From Chlorocebus sabaeus (lineage: Eukaryota; Chordata; Mammalia; Primates; Cercopithecidae), in the NCBI RefSeq assembly GCF_047675955.1, contig NC_132911.1:81280208-81344207 (forward strand): 64,000 bases of DNA. Direction: 5' to 3'. This document shows positions 47,521 through 59,794 of the stretch, in pieces. The notes under the pieces were generated by a model that saw nothing but the letters and a program-made list of their open reading frames with translations, had not been told where the DNA came from and ran no database searches. Position 1 is the stretch's first letter. Each line of letters starts with the position of its first letter. A program made the position numbers and the translations under genes.

Positions 47521-47683
47521 GAATGACTTGTCAGTGGAGCAGTCATAATAAACATGTATCAACTAAGTTCACCATCTTATATGGTCATGGTTTCTAGCCC
47601 TCCAAAAAATTGCAATAGTAATATGAAATATCAACTGATCATAGATCATCATAACAGATAAAATAATAATGAAAGTGGTTTGA

Positions 47684-47963
47684 GGCCAGGTGCAGTGGCT
47701 CACGCCTGTAATCCCAGCACTGTGGGAGGCCAAGGCGGGTGGATCATGAGGTCAGGAGATTGAGGTCAATGTGGAAAAACCCCATCTCTACTAAAAATAT
47801 AAAAATTAGCTGGTTGTGGTGGTGCACACCTGTAATCCCAGCTACTCAGGAGGCTGAGGCAGGAGAATCACTTGAAGCTGGGAGGCAGAGGTTGCAGTGA
47901 GCTGAAATTGTGCCACTACACTCCAGCCTGGCGACAGAGTGAGACTGTCACAAAAAAAAAAAA
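47684..47963 (+). mobile_element. AluS inside Tigger1
   Basis: Full-length Alu starting 'ggccaggtgcagtggctcac' with a short A tail. Target duplications 'aagtggtttga' (left) and 'aagtttttga' (right) are imperfect but placed correctly. Tigger1 sequence resumes directly after. Confidence 0.93.
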
Positions 47964-48199
47964 AAGTTTTTGAAATATTGTGAGAATTACCAAAATGTGA
48001 CACACAGACACAAAGTGAACATGTACTGTTGGAAGAATGGCACTGACAGGCTTGCTAAATATATGGTTGCCACAAATTTGCAATTTCTAAAACATGTGAT
48101 ATCTGTGAAGCATAATAAAATGAGGCACAATAAAAATGCAGAATGCCTGAATATGTACACCTGTATTTATATGCATGCATACACATGTATTTCTTGAGA

Positions 48200-49015
48200 C
48201 GGATTTTAAATATCATAAAATTAACCTTTTTCAAGTACACAACTTAATGGTTTTTGATAACTTTATTGTTACAATGTGCCACAATGACCATAAATCAGTT
48301 TAAAAACTTTCTATCTCCCAATATGATTCCTCTTTCCCATTTTCAGTTTATCCCTATTTCCGACTTCCGGTCCCAGGCATTGACTAATCTACTTTATTTC
48401 TTTGTAAATTGCCTTTGTCAGACATTTTATATAGATAGGCTCATGCAACATATAGTATCTTTTGTCTATCTTCTTACCCATAGAATAATGTTCTTGAGAT
48501 TAAGCCATTACTTAATGACCAGCCGTTCCTTCTTTTACATTGCTGAGTAAAATTCTATTGTATGGATATGCTGCATTTTGTATATCCATTCACCAGCTAA
48601 TGGACATTTAATTTGTTTCCACGTTTTGGCTATTTGAAATAATGCTTCTGTGAACATTTGTGTGCAAGTCATTGTGCAGATATATGCTTTCCTTCATCCT
48701 GAGTATATACATAGGAATGCGGAATCTTATGGTTATTTTATGTTTAATTTTTTGAGAAACTGCCAAGCTGATTTTCAAAGTGTCTATACCATTTACATTC
48801 TCCCAGTAAAGCATGGAGGTCCCACTTAGGGCTAACATTTGTTATCTTCGGTCTTATTTCATATAGCTAATCCAGTGGGTGGAAATGATATTTCATTAGT
48901 TTTAATTTGCATTTTCCAAATGACTCATAGTCCTGTACTTGTTAGCCATTTGTATATCCTCTTTGGTGAAATGTCTGTTAATATATTTTGTTCATTTTGA
49001 GATTTTATATACACA
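48200..49015 (-). mobile_element. Old L1 3' region, reversed
   Basis: Antisense landmarks: 'attctattgtatggatatgc', 'tggctatttgaaataatgct', 'aatgcggaatcttatggtta', 'gagaaactgccaagctgatt' and 'gttagccatttgtatatcct'. Typical of L1M 3' ends. Confidence 0.85.
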
Positions 49016-49179
49016 CATTTAACAAAAATACATGACATATATAATATTATGCATAACTATTGTGTGTGTATAAGTAATAAGTGAAAAATAATTGACATTT
49101 TTCTGTCTGAATTTAAGGAATAAAGCGAAAGCTTTTAAGGAAGAAAATTCATGGCCTAAGAAACACACATGAATAAAAA

Positions 49180-50105
49180 AAAAAAAAACAATGAAAATAA
49201 GTAAATTAATAATCCAACCCAACAAATTAGAAATTACAAAATTAAAATAAGAAAAACTGGAAAAATGTAGACATATGTCAATAAATTAGAAAAAAATTAA
49301 TTCATAGACCTAATGAATTACCTAATGAACTGTATTGGGGAAATATCAAGACAATGAAATATGTAAATTATTTTCTAAACTAATCAAAGAAAAATTGATA
49401 ACATACAGACATATGACATACACACTAATAATAGAAAAAATCATAGATATAGAGATTATTAACTAAATCATAGAAGACTATTTTTTCCCACTATATTCCA
49501 ATATATTTGAAGTCTGGATGAAATGTATAAGAAAATATAAACTGCCACAAGCAATAACAGACAGATAGGTAATCCGATACATCATCAAGGAAACTTTTTT
49601 TTTTTTTTTTTTTTTTTGATGGAGTCTCCATCTGATGCCCAGGCTGGAGTGCACCACACCTGCCACCACGCCTAGCTGATTTTTTTTTTTTGTATTTTTT
49701 TTTAGTAGAGACGGTTTCACCGTGTTAGCCAGGGTGGTCTCGATTTCCTGACCTCGTGATCCACTCATCTTGGCCCCACCAAGTGCTGGGATCACAGCCG
49801 TGAGCCACCGCGGCTGCCGGAAACAGATTTTTTAAAAAGAACTATGCTAAAAAAAGAACTGTTTCTAACAGCAATTCATTAAGAATCAGTTAATTCCAAA
49901 ACTATTTGAAAGCATCTAAAACATAGAATGAAGAGATCTTTCAATTTTTTTATGAAGGTGGGAAAATATTAAACCAAAACAATGATAAAAGATAAACTTC
50001 ATCTGTTATGCTCTCTTCCAAAATATAGAGAATTCCAGCCCAATTTCACCCATGAATTCCAATTTATAAAAACATTAAATAAAATATTAACACACATTAC
50101 CTAGG
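49180..50105 (+). mobile_element. Old L1 ORF2 fragment
   Basis: Ordered but diverged ORF2 blocks: 'ctaatcaaagaaaaattgat', 'tgaagtctggatgaaatgta', and after the Alu 'ccagcccaatttcacccatg' with 'aaataaaatattaacacac'. The Alu at 49596-49818 splits it. Confidence 0.65.
49596..49818 (-). mobile_element. Alu, reversed, internal deletion
   Basis: A poly-T head (about 25 T), then 'cccaggctggagtgca' joins directly to 'ccacacctgccaccacgcc', skipping roughly 80-100 bases of the right monomer. The left monomer ends 'gtgagccaccgcggctgccgg'. Confidence 0.88.
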
Positions 50106-50247
50106 AGCGTATGAATCAAGACTGAGTCATATTCCATGGATGCACTTGTTCTGCTGTCTGAATCTGATTGCTCTAGTACCAGCATCTACATTTTAGCATT
50201 TAGATATTATTTAATGGTATTTAACATTTATTCACTGATGGTCATGG
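50106..50247. other. Unassigned DNA
   Basis: Short segment before the donor sequence; the part near 50222-50260 may be a trace of reversed L2/MIR ('acatttattcactgatgg'). Confidence 0.4.
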
Positions 50248-50388
50248 AGTGTCTACTGTGTGCAGTTAACTCTTAGCTGCCTTGCATTACTGTTTGTCTT
50301 CAGTAAATGACTTCAAATAAATGACTGATTCTCCAGGTCTTCTTTCAGGGATCCTCAGGACTCCCCTACGCCTTATTTTCCTTTGCAT
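50248..50388 (+). repeat. Likely donor of the 140-bp Tigger1 insertion
   Basis: Matches 46783-46924. Here the segment runs smoothly into non-Tigger DNA on both sides, which suggests this is the original site. Confidence 0.88.
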
Positions 50389-51774
50389 TCTATCTTAACA
50401 GTTCACCTCTGCTTTGTTTTACGTTTATGAGAAACGGCAGAAGCTTTTCTAAACCAGAAATAACCATTAGGTCCTATAGTATGACACTATGTATTTAGTT
50501 ATATATATATATAAAAAAAACTTATTTGGTCAATTAAGAATATGTGATAGTTTATAGTGATGCAATATACACATAGGCAGTTTTGGATTAAAACGACAAA
50601 CTCAAGCAAAATGCCAATATAATATTTAAATGTAACATTTTTAATACTTGAAGAATGAATTTTTTTGAAAAGCTGATTCAATTATTCGTCAAATCCAGAG
50701 TATGGTAACTAAAACTGATATATCTAAGGCAGACAACTCTCTTTCATTTGTCTTCTTCTTCCTCTTTCCTATCTTAATCAATTTATTACATTCAACTCTT
50801 TCTATAGGTCTATTATCCAATCATTTCCTAGAATTTCTTTAAAATTCTGCTCTGAGACTTTAAAATACTTTCAGGATTAGCTGTACTTTCAGATTACTTT
50901 CTAAGAACAATAGGCAGCACCTGATTACCTTACCAATAGAGGCAAATGCCTGTCCTGATTGAGAGAAAAATGCCACAGTATTGTACATTTTCTGTTCTCC
51001 TTGAAAGGAAGAATAAGATTGGAATAAGGGCTGTAGATGGAACTAGATATAAGTTAATTTTCCTTGGGCCTTGCCTGAAGGAGCATAAAGAGGCCTAAAT
51101 AAGGTGTGAGATAAGGGGTTGGGGAAGCATCTAATTAAAGGTAGGCTGCCCAGAGGGAGCAGAAGAGATGCGGGGGCTGTAGAGCAGTGAAGTAGCAAGT
51201 TCGGACTTACAGGAATTCATATACCTGGGGTCTGGAACAGTCAGACCAGCTTGAGGCCATCTATCACCATAGCAGTTAGTGGCCATAGGAGCGTTTGAAC
51301 CCTAGATTCCTGGGGAGAGTACAATACCAGAGTGACTACATCACAGTGCTTCTGACCCTGAGATCCAGTAAGTAGATGTTCATAAAGCAAGGATCAAGAG
51401 ATTTGATTCTCCCTGGGCACTTAGCTCTGATGGTGAGCAGGCATTCATTAGATAGATAAGGCTGAAGTTTGAGAGATAGGTCTTAAGTGTTAGCAAAAGC
51501 CTATCTGAGACCTCCCAAAGCAAAACAGCAGGACACCTATCTCAGCAGAGGGAGCTCAGAGAAGATGCAACTGTGGCTGACATAGAAGGCTAGGACCAAG
51601 GAAGAAAGTTTATTATAAATAATAGTGTCATCAAGAAAAGTAAAATTTACTAGGTGAGTGTTAAACATGCATTATTTTCATTTCCAAAGGTACTTCTGAT
51701 TGTTTTTAACGGACTTAAGTAATATTTCATTTCTGGTATCTAGAAATAATTAATATGCAAAGTTTAAAGTTATG
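50389..51774. other. Unassigned DNA, one GC-richer part
   Basis: No gene or repeat that I recognise. The part at 51000-51610 is clearly less AT-rich than its surroundings and has many 'gagagg/ggag' motifs; it might be an unrecognised LTR. No long open frame supports an exon. Confidence 0.45.
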
Positions 51775-51960
51775 TTTTCAAAATATTCAGAGCTAGAAAG
51801 GACTGTAGAAATAATTTATTCCACCACATACCCACAAAAACATTTCCAAGTAAGAAACGTGACACTCAGGGAGATTTTCTAACTTGCTTAGAGCTAGTCA
51901 ACTAATGAGTGGTAATGGAAGTATGAATACTCACGAAGTAGATTCCTAGCACACTCATTT
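51775..51960 (-). mobile_element. MIR-like SINE fragment
   Basis: Pattern 'agctagaaaggactgtagaa', 'agtaagaaacgtgacactca', 'aacttgcttagagctagtca' resembles the 'aaactgaggcccagagaggt' region of MIR-related repeats. Diverged. Confidence 0.5.
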
Positions 51961-53689
51961 TCATTATGCAATGTAGATTCCTTTTGCTAATAAAGAGTTA
52001 ATTTGATAGCTAAAATCTCTGAAATTGATTCTCATTTTTTAAAACATCAACAACTACTGGTTTGCCAATTTAAGCTTACACATACACAGATCCTTTACCA
52101 TTCACTAAATTAAAGGGAAAAGCTGCTTATGAATATAAGTCATTTATAGTGATAGTTACTGGCACATTCTAAACAAATATATATATATATTTAGAATGCC
52201 ACACTGTATGTGTTGTATATATAGAAATATGAAACAGAGGGATACAGAGACAGATAACATATAGATATGAGAGATATAGATTTATATGTAATCAATATAT
52301 GTAAGGATATGTGCACTATATATGCATGCACATATATGCAATGTTACTATATAGCTATTTATTGTAGATATAATATAATATTAGCTGATATTTCCTTGGG
52401 GCTGCTCAATCATATCCATCTTCACTTACTACCTCAGCAGTTCCAATTCCATTCAGAAAGAGGTTTCTGTAAAAAGCAGACAAACACTGGAAGGGTCATG
52501 GAGCTGTCGAGCTGCTTGGTACAAACCTTTTGGATTTAAGAGTACTAGTCTTTCTTTAATATCCATGATTAAAATCTTGGGTCCAGCTTGCCTCATCAGT
52601 AAACTTACAATCTACTTTTTCTCAGAAATATATGTGTATGTTGGTAGACAAGTAGATAGATGGAGAGAGAGAGAAAGAGAGAAACAGGCAGAGACAGAGT
52701 CAAAGAATAAAATTCTTTCCTAGGAACATATAAATTTTTCTGGTAATAGGGAACGCCTCTTGAAAATAGATAGGAGTAAAAACCTATTACAGAAGGTATG
52801 GAAATTGCAATTTTCTAAGGCTGACAAGCTGATAAAGCATGGTATGAGGTGGTATCCTCCCACCCAGCAAGATAGCAACTGTGGTTTCGACATTGACTTA
52901 TCTGACACAGAATGCTATATTATTAAAATAGAAACAACTTAAAAATACAATCGTGGTTAACTAAATTGTTTTCTTGTTTATGTCACCCAACAGTTGAGCA
53001 ATTTGAAAGTTTCTCTCAACTACTTAGTAACCTGTTTTTCCTAGTTATTAACATGATGTATAGTTTCATTTGCTAATCATATCATTGTATTTAAATTTCC
53101 ATTTTTTGTTTGTTTTATTATTTCTCTTAGTCTTCGGCAAAAAATAATGCCTGATACATAATATGTAAAATATGGCTGCATATGTGTTGCATAAAATATA
53201 TATTATTACTAAAGTACCTTATATAATGAATATGAATGTAAGCAAGTTAAGTAAGTTTTCAAACTCTTTTCTTCTCCTTAGAAACAAATCTCTTTCTCTA
53301 GGCCTTATTTATGACCAGGATTCTAGGGCTGAGTCCTAATAAAACCACTTTCCCTGGATCTTAATCACATAACACTACCAAATTTTCTAATGAGAAAATA
53401 TAATAATGTAAGAACTTAGACATATATGTTAAAGTTAAAATAATTTTTGGACACTTTTGGTTTACACTGAAATGAAACAGTCTATTTCTTCCATAGTATT
53501 CTTCCTTGTAACTCAAAAACTTGGACATAATAAACCAAGTAAATGTAGAGAGACCCTGAATGATGAAAAGAAAACAGTGATGGCCAAAAAAAAACCATGG
53601 CACTTGAGGAATGAAAAAATGAAAAAATTCCCCAAATTTTATTTTTGCCTCTCATATATCCAGAATGGGAGAGGAGTGCAACCTGGAAC
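51961..53689. other. Unassigned DNA with short simple repeats
   Basis: No gene. A TA run lies at 52175-52191 within a small inverted repeat (about 52165-52198), and a GA-rich tract lies at 52655-52697. Confidence 0.5.
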
Positions 53690-54555
53690 TACCTAAAGAA
53701 ACAGACAAAAAAGACACAAGAAAAACTTGCTGCCTCCAAACAAAAACCAGAAAAATGGTGCCCTTATACAGTAGTAAACTTTTTGACACCCTAATCCAGC
53801 CAGTATCAGTAGAAACACTGCTGCTCCCTAACACTGATATCAGGGGAGCTGGACATTTCCATCCTCTACTTGGCAGCAACAGGCAGTGCTCTGATTACCC
53901 CACCAAATTGTTCTCAGTGGGGCCAAGCAAGGACCAGAACTTCATCCTATAAGATGGAAATATGGCTGAATAAGTCACTACAAGGTGGTGCTATTAAACA
54001 CGCTACTGCCGCATCTTCCTCAGTGTAAGTGAGGCCCAGTAAGTGAGGGCTGGAATGAACCTCCAGCCCCACTGCCAGCAATAAGGCAGAATGAGGTGGC
54101 ATGGGGCAGTGCTAGTTAGCAGTATACTTTCCCTGTGGGGATCAGCAGGGACCTGAGCTTCCCTCTTCACCCAACAGTAAGGAGGTGGTGTAATTCTGTG
54201 CTCTGTTTTATCAGAAGCAGTGTCAGCAGGCCCAGTGGAAAGCTGAACTTTCATCTTCACCCAGACCTGGATGTTTGGTATAGGGGTGTGTGTGTGTATA
54301 CACACACACATACACACACACACTTTATAGGTAAATACATATATACATATATATGCGTGTGTGTATATATATGTATATCAACAGTAGATTGGAGATAATA
54401 GAAGAAATAATCATGAACTTGATGATAGGGGCAATATAAATTACCTAATCTGGAGAAAAAAAAGCTAACAGAGCTTTAGAGATCTGTGGGCCTGAATCAA
54501 AAGATCTAATACTCATCTCATTAGAATATCAGAAGGATAAGAATAAAAAGCATAG
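53690..54555 (+). mobile_element. Old L1 5' region, left part of split L1
   Basis: It has L1M 5'-UTR-like content ('gcagtgctctgattacccc', 'ggggatcagcagggacctg', 'cccaacagtaaggaggtgg'), then the block 'aatcaaaagatctaatactc' that precedes or opens ORF1. The sequence continues at 56036 after a younger L1. Recognition of the 5' UTR part is tentative; the ORF1-side match is firmer. Confidence 0.6.
54284..54380. repeat. GT/CA and TA alternating tract
   Basis: (GT)n switches directly into (CA)n at about 54299, then TA/TG alternation follows to 54380. Nearly all of it alternates purine and pyrimidine, and the GT-to-CA switch gives a self-complementary stretch. Confidence 0.9.
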
Positions 54556-56035
54556 TGTGCACTGCAAGGCTATAGTTACCAAAACAGCATGGTACTGGTA
54601 TAAAAATAGGCATATAGACCAATGAAATAGAATAAAGAACCCAGAAATAAACCCAAATACATATATCCAAATGATCTTTCACAAAGCAAGCAAAGACATC
54701 AAGTGGGGAAAGGTCACCCTATTCAACAAATGGTGCTGGCATAGTTGGCAAGCCATATGCAGAAGAATGAAGCTTGATCCTCACTTATCACCTTATACAA
54801 AAATCAACTCAAGATGCCTCAAGGGCTTACATCTAAGACCTGAAACCATAAAAATTCTGGAAGATAACATCAGAAAAGCCCTTCCAGGCATTGGCTTAAG
54901 CAGAGAGTTCATGACCAAGAGCCCAAAAGCAAATGAAACGAAAACAAAGATAAATAGATGGGATCTAATTATACTAAAAAGCTTCTGCACAGCAAAAGAA
55001 ACAATCAGCAGAGTAAACAGAAAACCCATGGAGTGAGAGAAAATACTTACAAACTATGCATCTGGCAAAGAACTAATATCCAGAATCTATAAGGAACTTA
55101 AATCAGTCAAAAAAAAAAAAATCACAAACAGCAAACAACCCAGAAAAACAAATGATCTCATAACATAGTAGGCAAAGGAAATTAATAGACAATTCCCAAA
55201 AGAAGATATACAAATGGCCAAGAAACATATGAAAAATGCTCAACATCACTTGTTATCGAGGTAATGCAAATCAAAACCACAAAGAGATACCACCTTACTC
55301 CTGCAAAAATGGCCATAATCAAAAAAATCAAAAAATAACAGATGTCGGAATGGATGTGGTGAAAAGGAAACGCTTTTACATTCCTGGTGGGAATGTAAGC
55401 TAGTACAACCATTATGGAAAACAGTATTGAGATATCTTAATGAATTAAAAGTAGAGCTACTGTTTGATTCAGCAATCCCTCGACTGGGTATCTACCCAGA
55501 GGAAAAGAAGTCATTATATGAAAAAGATACTTGCACGTGCATGTTTATAGCAGCACAATTCACAATTGCAAAAATATGGAACCAGCCTAAATGCCCATCA
55601 ACTAACAAGTGGATAAAGAAAATGTGATATATAATACACACCATGGAATACTACTCAGCCATAAAAAGGAATAAAATAATGGCATTCTATTCCAGTAACC
55701 TGGATGGAATTGGAGACCTCTATTCTAAATGAAGTAACTCAGGAATGGAAATACGAAATATCGTGCGTTCTTACTTACATGTGGGAACTAAGTGATAAGG
55801 ACACAAAGTTCCTCATATATCATTCATACTATAAGAATGATATAATAGACTCTGGGGACTCAGTGGGGAAGTGTGGGAGGGGAGTGAGGGATAAAAGACT
55901 ACACAATGGATACAGCATACACTGCTCAGGTGATGAGTGAATCAAAAGCTCAGAAATCACCACTAAAGAACTTTTTCATGCCACCAAACACTACCTGTTT
56001 CCTCCAAACTATTGAAATGCAAAATACAATTCTTA
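54556..56035 (+). mobile_element. L1 (L1PB/L1MA type), 5'-truncated, nested
   Basis: It begins in ORF2 ('actgcaaggctatagttacc', 'agcatggtactggtataaaa') and ends in the 3' UTR ('tcagaaatcaccactaaaga', 'ccaaacactacctgtttcct') plus a short A tail. The target duplication 'aaaaagcatag' is visible at about 54546-54555 and 56036-56046. Both sides are the older L1. Confidence 0.88.
54671..55627 (+). pseudogene. L1 ORF2 protein C-terminal part, broken
   Basis: Remnant of the last third of L1 ORF2. The frame 54671-55036 (121 codons) has the 'KASKDIKWGKVTLFNKWCWH' and 'LRPETIKILEDNIRKALPGI' segments. The frame 55427-55627 holds the 'LFDSAIPRLGIYPEEKKSLY' segment near the C-terminus. Stops and shifts lie between them, including an A13 run near 55110. 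It encodes no working protein. Confidence 0.88.
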
Positions 56036-56480
56036 AAAAAGCATAGCATGGAAAATTATTCAAAGAAATAATGACAAAATTTTTCAAGTTTGTTTAAATA
56101 CATACAGTTTCAAGATGCTGAGAAAATCACAAACAGAATAAACTGAAATACATTAACACTGATATCTACTATAATCAAACTTTTCAAAACTAAAGACAAA
56201 TCATCGAGGCAGTTGAAGACAAATGACATCACCCATAGGAGAATGAGAGGAGCAGATTTCTCATCTGAACCTATGGAGTCAGAAAGAAGCACACATCATT
56301 TGTCAAGTGCTTAAAAGAAAATAAAATGATTTATCTTTATTTTTTTATCAAAAAAAAAAAAAACCTTCATAAATGAATATGCTGAGATCAAGGAAAACTA
56401 AAAGAATTTGTCACCAGGCAGTCTACCTTTAAAAAATGGCTAAAGGAAGTTCTCCAAAGAGAAAGGAAAATAATAACTTT
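56036..56480 (+). mobile_element. Old L1 ORF1, right part of split L1
   Basis: It continues 53690-54555: 'tattcaaagaaataatgaca', 'ctataatcaaacttttcaaa', 'gagcagatttctcatctga', 'gaatttgtcaccaggcagtc' and 'aaaatggctaaaggaagttc' are ORF1 landmarks in order. Broken by stops. Confidence 0.8.
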
Positions 56481-56567
56481 AACCTTTCATTTGTACATCA
56501 TAGTTGAATCATATACAGGCTTATCAGCTTAACACTATTCAAATGGTAGTTTTTATCAGTGAGAGTT

Positions 56568-57010
56568 TATTTATTCATTCTTTTGTTTGTCTACTATCTA
56601 CTAGGCACATGATTGGAAGCTCTTGCCAGGTAGTAAACTAGGCACAGGGAATACAATAGTGACCATGACGGAATTGCCAATTCATGCAGAGAACCCAAAC
56701 TGTGGTTAGAGAAACTAATGATAGACAAATAATGATACAAATGTGTATTTATTTATAATTATTCTAAATCTTATAAAAATGAATGGGACCCCTGAGGGTA
56801 TATGTCAAAAGAAACTTACCTTGTTTAGTGGATGGAGTAGGGGGTGCTTTTTGAGAAAGTGTAATTTAAGTTGATAATGAAAAATGAAGGAAGTAGCAAG
56901 GTTTGAGGTGGTGGTAGCAAGTAAGGGTGGAGGAAGTGAATTCAAAGGTAAAGGGACAACATGAACCAGGCCCTGACACGGGAGAAAAGCAGTTTAGGGC
57001 ACTCTAATAA
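56568..57010 (-). mobile_element. L2 LINE, reversed
   Basis: Reversed L2: 'tttattcattcttttg', 'tactaggcacatgattgg', 'aggcacagggaatacaatag', 'aaactaatgatagacaaata', and the 'aggaagtgaattcaaaggta' region farther in. Confidence 0.7.
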
Positions 57011-57255
57011 CTAAAAGAAAACAAGCACAATGGGAATTTGGTGTGTAATAGGAAAAGTTAATCTTTTGGAATATATAGGGACTGAAAGACATTTAAAATT
57101 TTAAACTTTTAATAATGACAGCATGAAGCTGCTACCATGTTTAAAATTGGACAGTATTATGGTGAAAATATTGGCTACTGTTTGTCCTTCCCAAAGCACC
57201 TTCTTTTTTGCAGTGTTTAAAACAATTGAGTGACATCGGGATTCTCATTCATGGC

Positions 57256-57612
57256 TGTGTTAGTTCTCACATTACTAATAAAGACATATCCAAGACGGGG
57301 TAATTTATTAAAAAAAAAAGGTTTAATGAACTCACAGTTCTACATGGCTGGGGATGCCTCACAATCATGGCAGAAGATGAAGGAGAAAGGCACGTCTTAC
57401 ATGGCAGCAGGCAAGAGGATGTGTGTAGGGGAACTATCCTTTATCGAACTATCAGATCTTGTGAGACTTATTCACTATCATGAGAACAGCATAGGAAAGA
57501 CCTGCCCCTATGATTCAATTACCTCCCACCAGGTCCTTCCCAAGACATATGGGAATTATGGGAGCTACAATTCAAGATGAGATTGTAGTGGGGACAGAGC
57601 CTAACCATATCA
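57256..57612 (-). mobile_element. THE1-type MaLR solo LTR, reversed
   Basis: The plus strand reads 'tgtgttagttctcacattac' at the left and 'gagcctaaccatatca' at the right, the reversed LTR ends. Flanks 'atggc' and 'atggt' are a likely 5-bp target duplication with one change. The 116-codon frame at 57230-57580 is simply this LTR read in reverse. Confidence 0.92.
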
Positions 57613-58287
57613 ATGGTTCTCACCAAAAGCAGGTACCACCAAGTTTCTTCTCTTTGTGATAGAGGCAGCTACTAGCAACAAGTCTTCCCAGTGACCTTTT
57701 AGTGACTTGTAACATCTTCAACATTTTATTGTCTCATTTTCTGAAGAACAATTAAATTGATCATTACTTTCTTGCCACCATATATATAGAATTTCTCCTG
57801 CAGGATGCTAATTTTCTTAAACTAAGGGAAACAAATAAAATTACACTTAGAATAGTGCCTGGTCAATGAGAAAATACACTAGAGTAATGTCTACTACTTA
57901 CACAAAATTTCCTCAAAGTCCACCTAAAGTGTCCTAGGGGAGCAAGCAGAAGTAACACTACTTAGAGGTTATACTCCAGTGTCCCCACAAGCTGTGTGTC
58001 CACAGATGTCCACTGTTACATCCTGGGGGAAAGAGAGAGAAAAGAAATTTATTCACTTTCCTAGTTTAAGCTGATTGTTCTGTATGCTTGTCTTGTCAAA
58101 TGCTTTTAATGAAACGTCCTCTAGTAGTATGTGAATTTATTTACTGTTTCTAACATTTATTTTTCTGTTTGTCTTCTGGCCCCATCTCCTCCTCTCTATC
58201 GCTAATAGGCTCATGGGCACTTAAATAAACCAAGTGTTATTAAGCACTCTGAATATATCACGTAGTTCCACATGTCAGATAAGCAAA
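57613..58287. other. Unassigned DNA
   Basis: No recognisable feature. Confidence 0.5.
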
Positions 58288-58505
58288 CTCAACTTTAATA
58301 GAAACCAATTAATAAAGCCCAGAAACTAATCTATTAAACATGTCTCAGAGTGTTTGAAGGGCACATGCTTATCTCTAAGCCCTGCAAAGAGTGGGTAAGT
58401 TAGGCAGATATCTCAAGGGTAATCCACTAGAGACAGTTTAGAAGGAGCAGCTAGTTGTTGGCATTTCCTGCCTTTGTGGGTATTCTGCCTTTTTTTTTCT
58501 CTATT
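58288..58505. repeat. Donor of the inverted insertion in an Alu
   Basis: Its reverse complement occurs at about 59795-60033 inside an Alu, at roughly 90 percent identity outside the A-run. Shared stretches include 'ttatctctaagccctgca' and 'aacatgtctcagagtgtttg'. Here it lies in ordinary DNA, so this is the likely source. Confidence 0.93.
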
Positions 58506-58958
58506 TCCTTCTCATTCACCCCAAATTCTCTTCAAACGTTCCAAGACTCCTTCAAATGTATATCACATATAATATTTATCTCTCTCATTCTTTCCTCTCT
58601 CACTCTAGAAAGTACACTAGCCTCTATGCTGTTAAATCTGACTTGAAAACCAAATTCTGACCTGACAGTTTTATTGGCCTACATCTACTCCTTAACCTCT
58701 GACCTCTAGATTAGATCAGTGTGGGGTTAACATGTACTTACCAGGATAAATCCTTCAAGTACCAGAGAGAAATCACCAGAACCTTCTATTTCAAAATAAT
58801 TACAAAATAATAATGACACCTCCATTCCATCAAAGGTAATTGTTACAATTGAATTTTGATTTATTTCTTGTTAATCTAACAAAGTAGACTTTAAAAAAAA
58901 TTCCACAGATTTATTTGTCTGGACTTGATTTGTCATTATAAGAAAACATGGTAGGGAG
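58506..58958. other. Unassigned DNA
   Basis: No recognisable feature. Confidence 0.5.
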
Positions 58959-59317
58959 TGCAATGATCTGAATGTTCATGTCTCCCCAAAATTCATATGT
59001 TGAAATCCTAACCCCTAAGGTCATAGTATTAGGAGGTGACACGTTCGAGAGGTGATTGGACCATGACGGCAAAGCCTTCATGAATGAAATGAGTGCTCTT
59101 GTGAAAAACGCTCCTGAGAGATTCCTATCCTCTTCTGCCAGATAAGGGCATAGCAAAAAGATGGTCTTCTATGAACTAAGAAGTAAGCCCTCACCAACTC
59201 CAAATCTTCAAGCACCTTGATCTTGGACTTCCCAGCCTCGAGGACTGTGAAAAAAAAGCCTTTTATAAACTACTCAGTTTATGGTATTTTGTTATAGCAG
59301 CCTGAATGGACAAAGGC
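58959..59317 (+). mobile_element. MLT1 LTR
   Basis: Blocks 'ccccaaaattcatatgttga', 'gagaggtgattggaccatga', 'accttgatcttggacttccc' and 'atggtattttgttatagcag', ending 'aatggacaaaggca', match MLT1. Confidence 0.88.
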
Positions 59318-59394
59318 AGAGAGACACTTAAATACATGATTGAAAAACATAAGGAAAAAGTCATCTTTGAAAAATAGTGAGATTTAAAAATATG

Positions 59395-59597
59395 GTGATT
59401 TGTCATGGAGGTAGACAGTGGAATGATACATATGAGAGACTGGGAGGTGTACATAGTTAGGGAGGGGGATAGACACAGGTTGGTTAATGGGTACAAAAAG
59501 ATAGTGAGATTGAAGGAATAAGTCCTAATGTTTGATAGCCAAATAGCATGACTATAGTTAATAACAGTGTATAGTATTTTCTAAATAGCTAGAAGAG
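59395..59597 (+). mobile_element. Old L1 3' UTR, left of Alu
   Basis: 'aatgggtacaaaaagatagt', 'aagtcctaatgtttgatagc' and 'gactatagttaataacagtg' match L1M 3' UTRs. It continues after the Alu at 60225-60345. Confidence 0.7.
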
Positions 59598-59794
59598 GAT
59601 GGGTGTGGTGGCTCATGCCTGTAATTCCAGAACTTTGGGAGGTCAAGGCAAATGGATCTCCTTGAAGTAAGGAGTTCAAGACCAGCCTGGCCAACATGGT
59701 GAAAATCCATCTCTACTAAAAATACAAAAAAAAAAAAAAAAGAAAAAAAAAATTAGCTGGGAGTGGTGGCAGGCACCCATAATCCCAGGTTGAG

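Larger units (their letters stand above)
45343..48150 (-). mobile_element. Tigger1 DNA transposon, full length
   Basis: The plus strand starts 'tacaagcatacttcagaaac' and ends 'gcagaatgcctgaa', the two terminal inverted repeats of Tigger1. Without the Alu (47684-47963) and the foreign 140 bp (46783-46924) its length is near 2.4 kb, as expected for the full element. Both ends are preserved. The transposase lies on the minus strand and is broken. Confidence 0.93.

Noticed and set aside
53665..53952. Open frames in the GC-richer stretch as an exon
   Set aside because: The sequence resembles an L1 5' UTR and leads into L1 ORF1; no splice-site or protein evidence.
57230..57580. 116-residue open frame
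   Set aside because: It is a THE1-type LTR read on its reverse strand; starts, ends and composition all follow the LTR.
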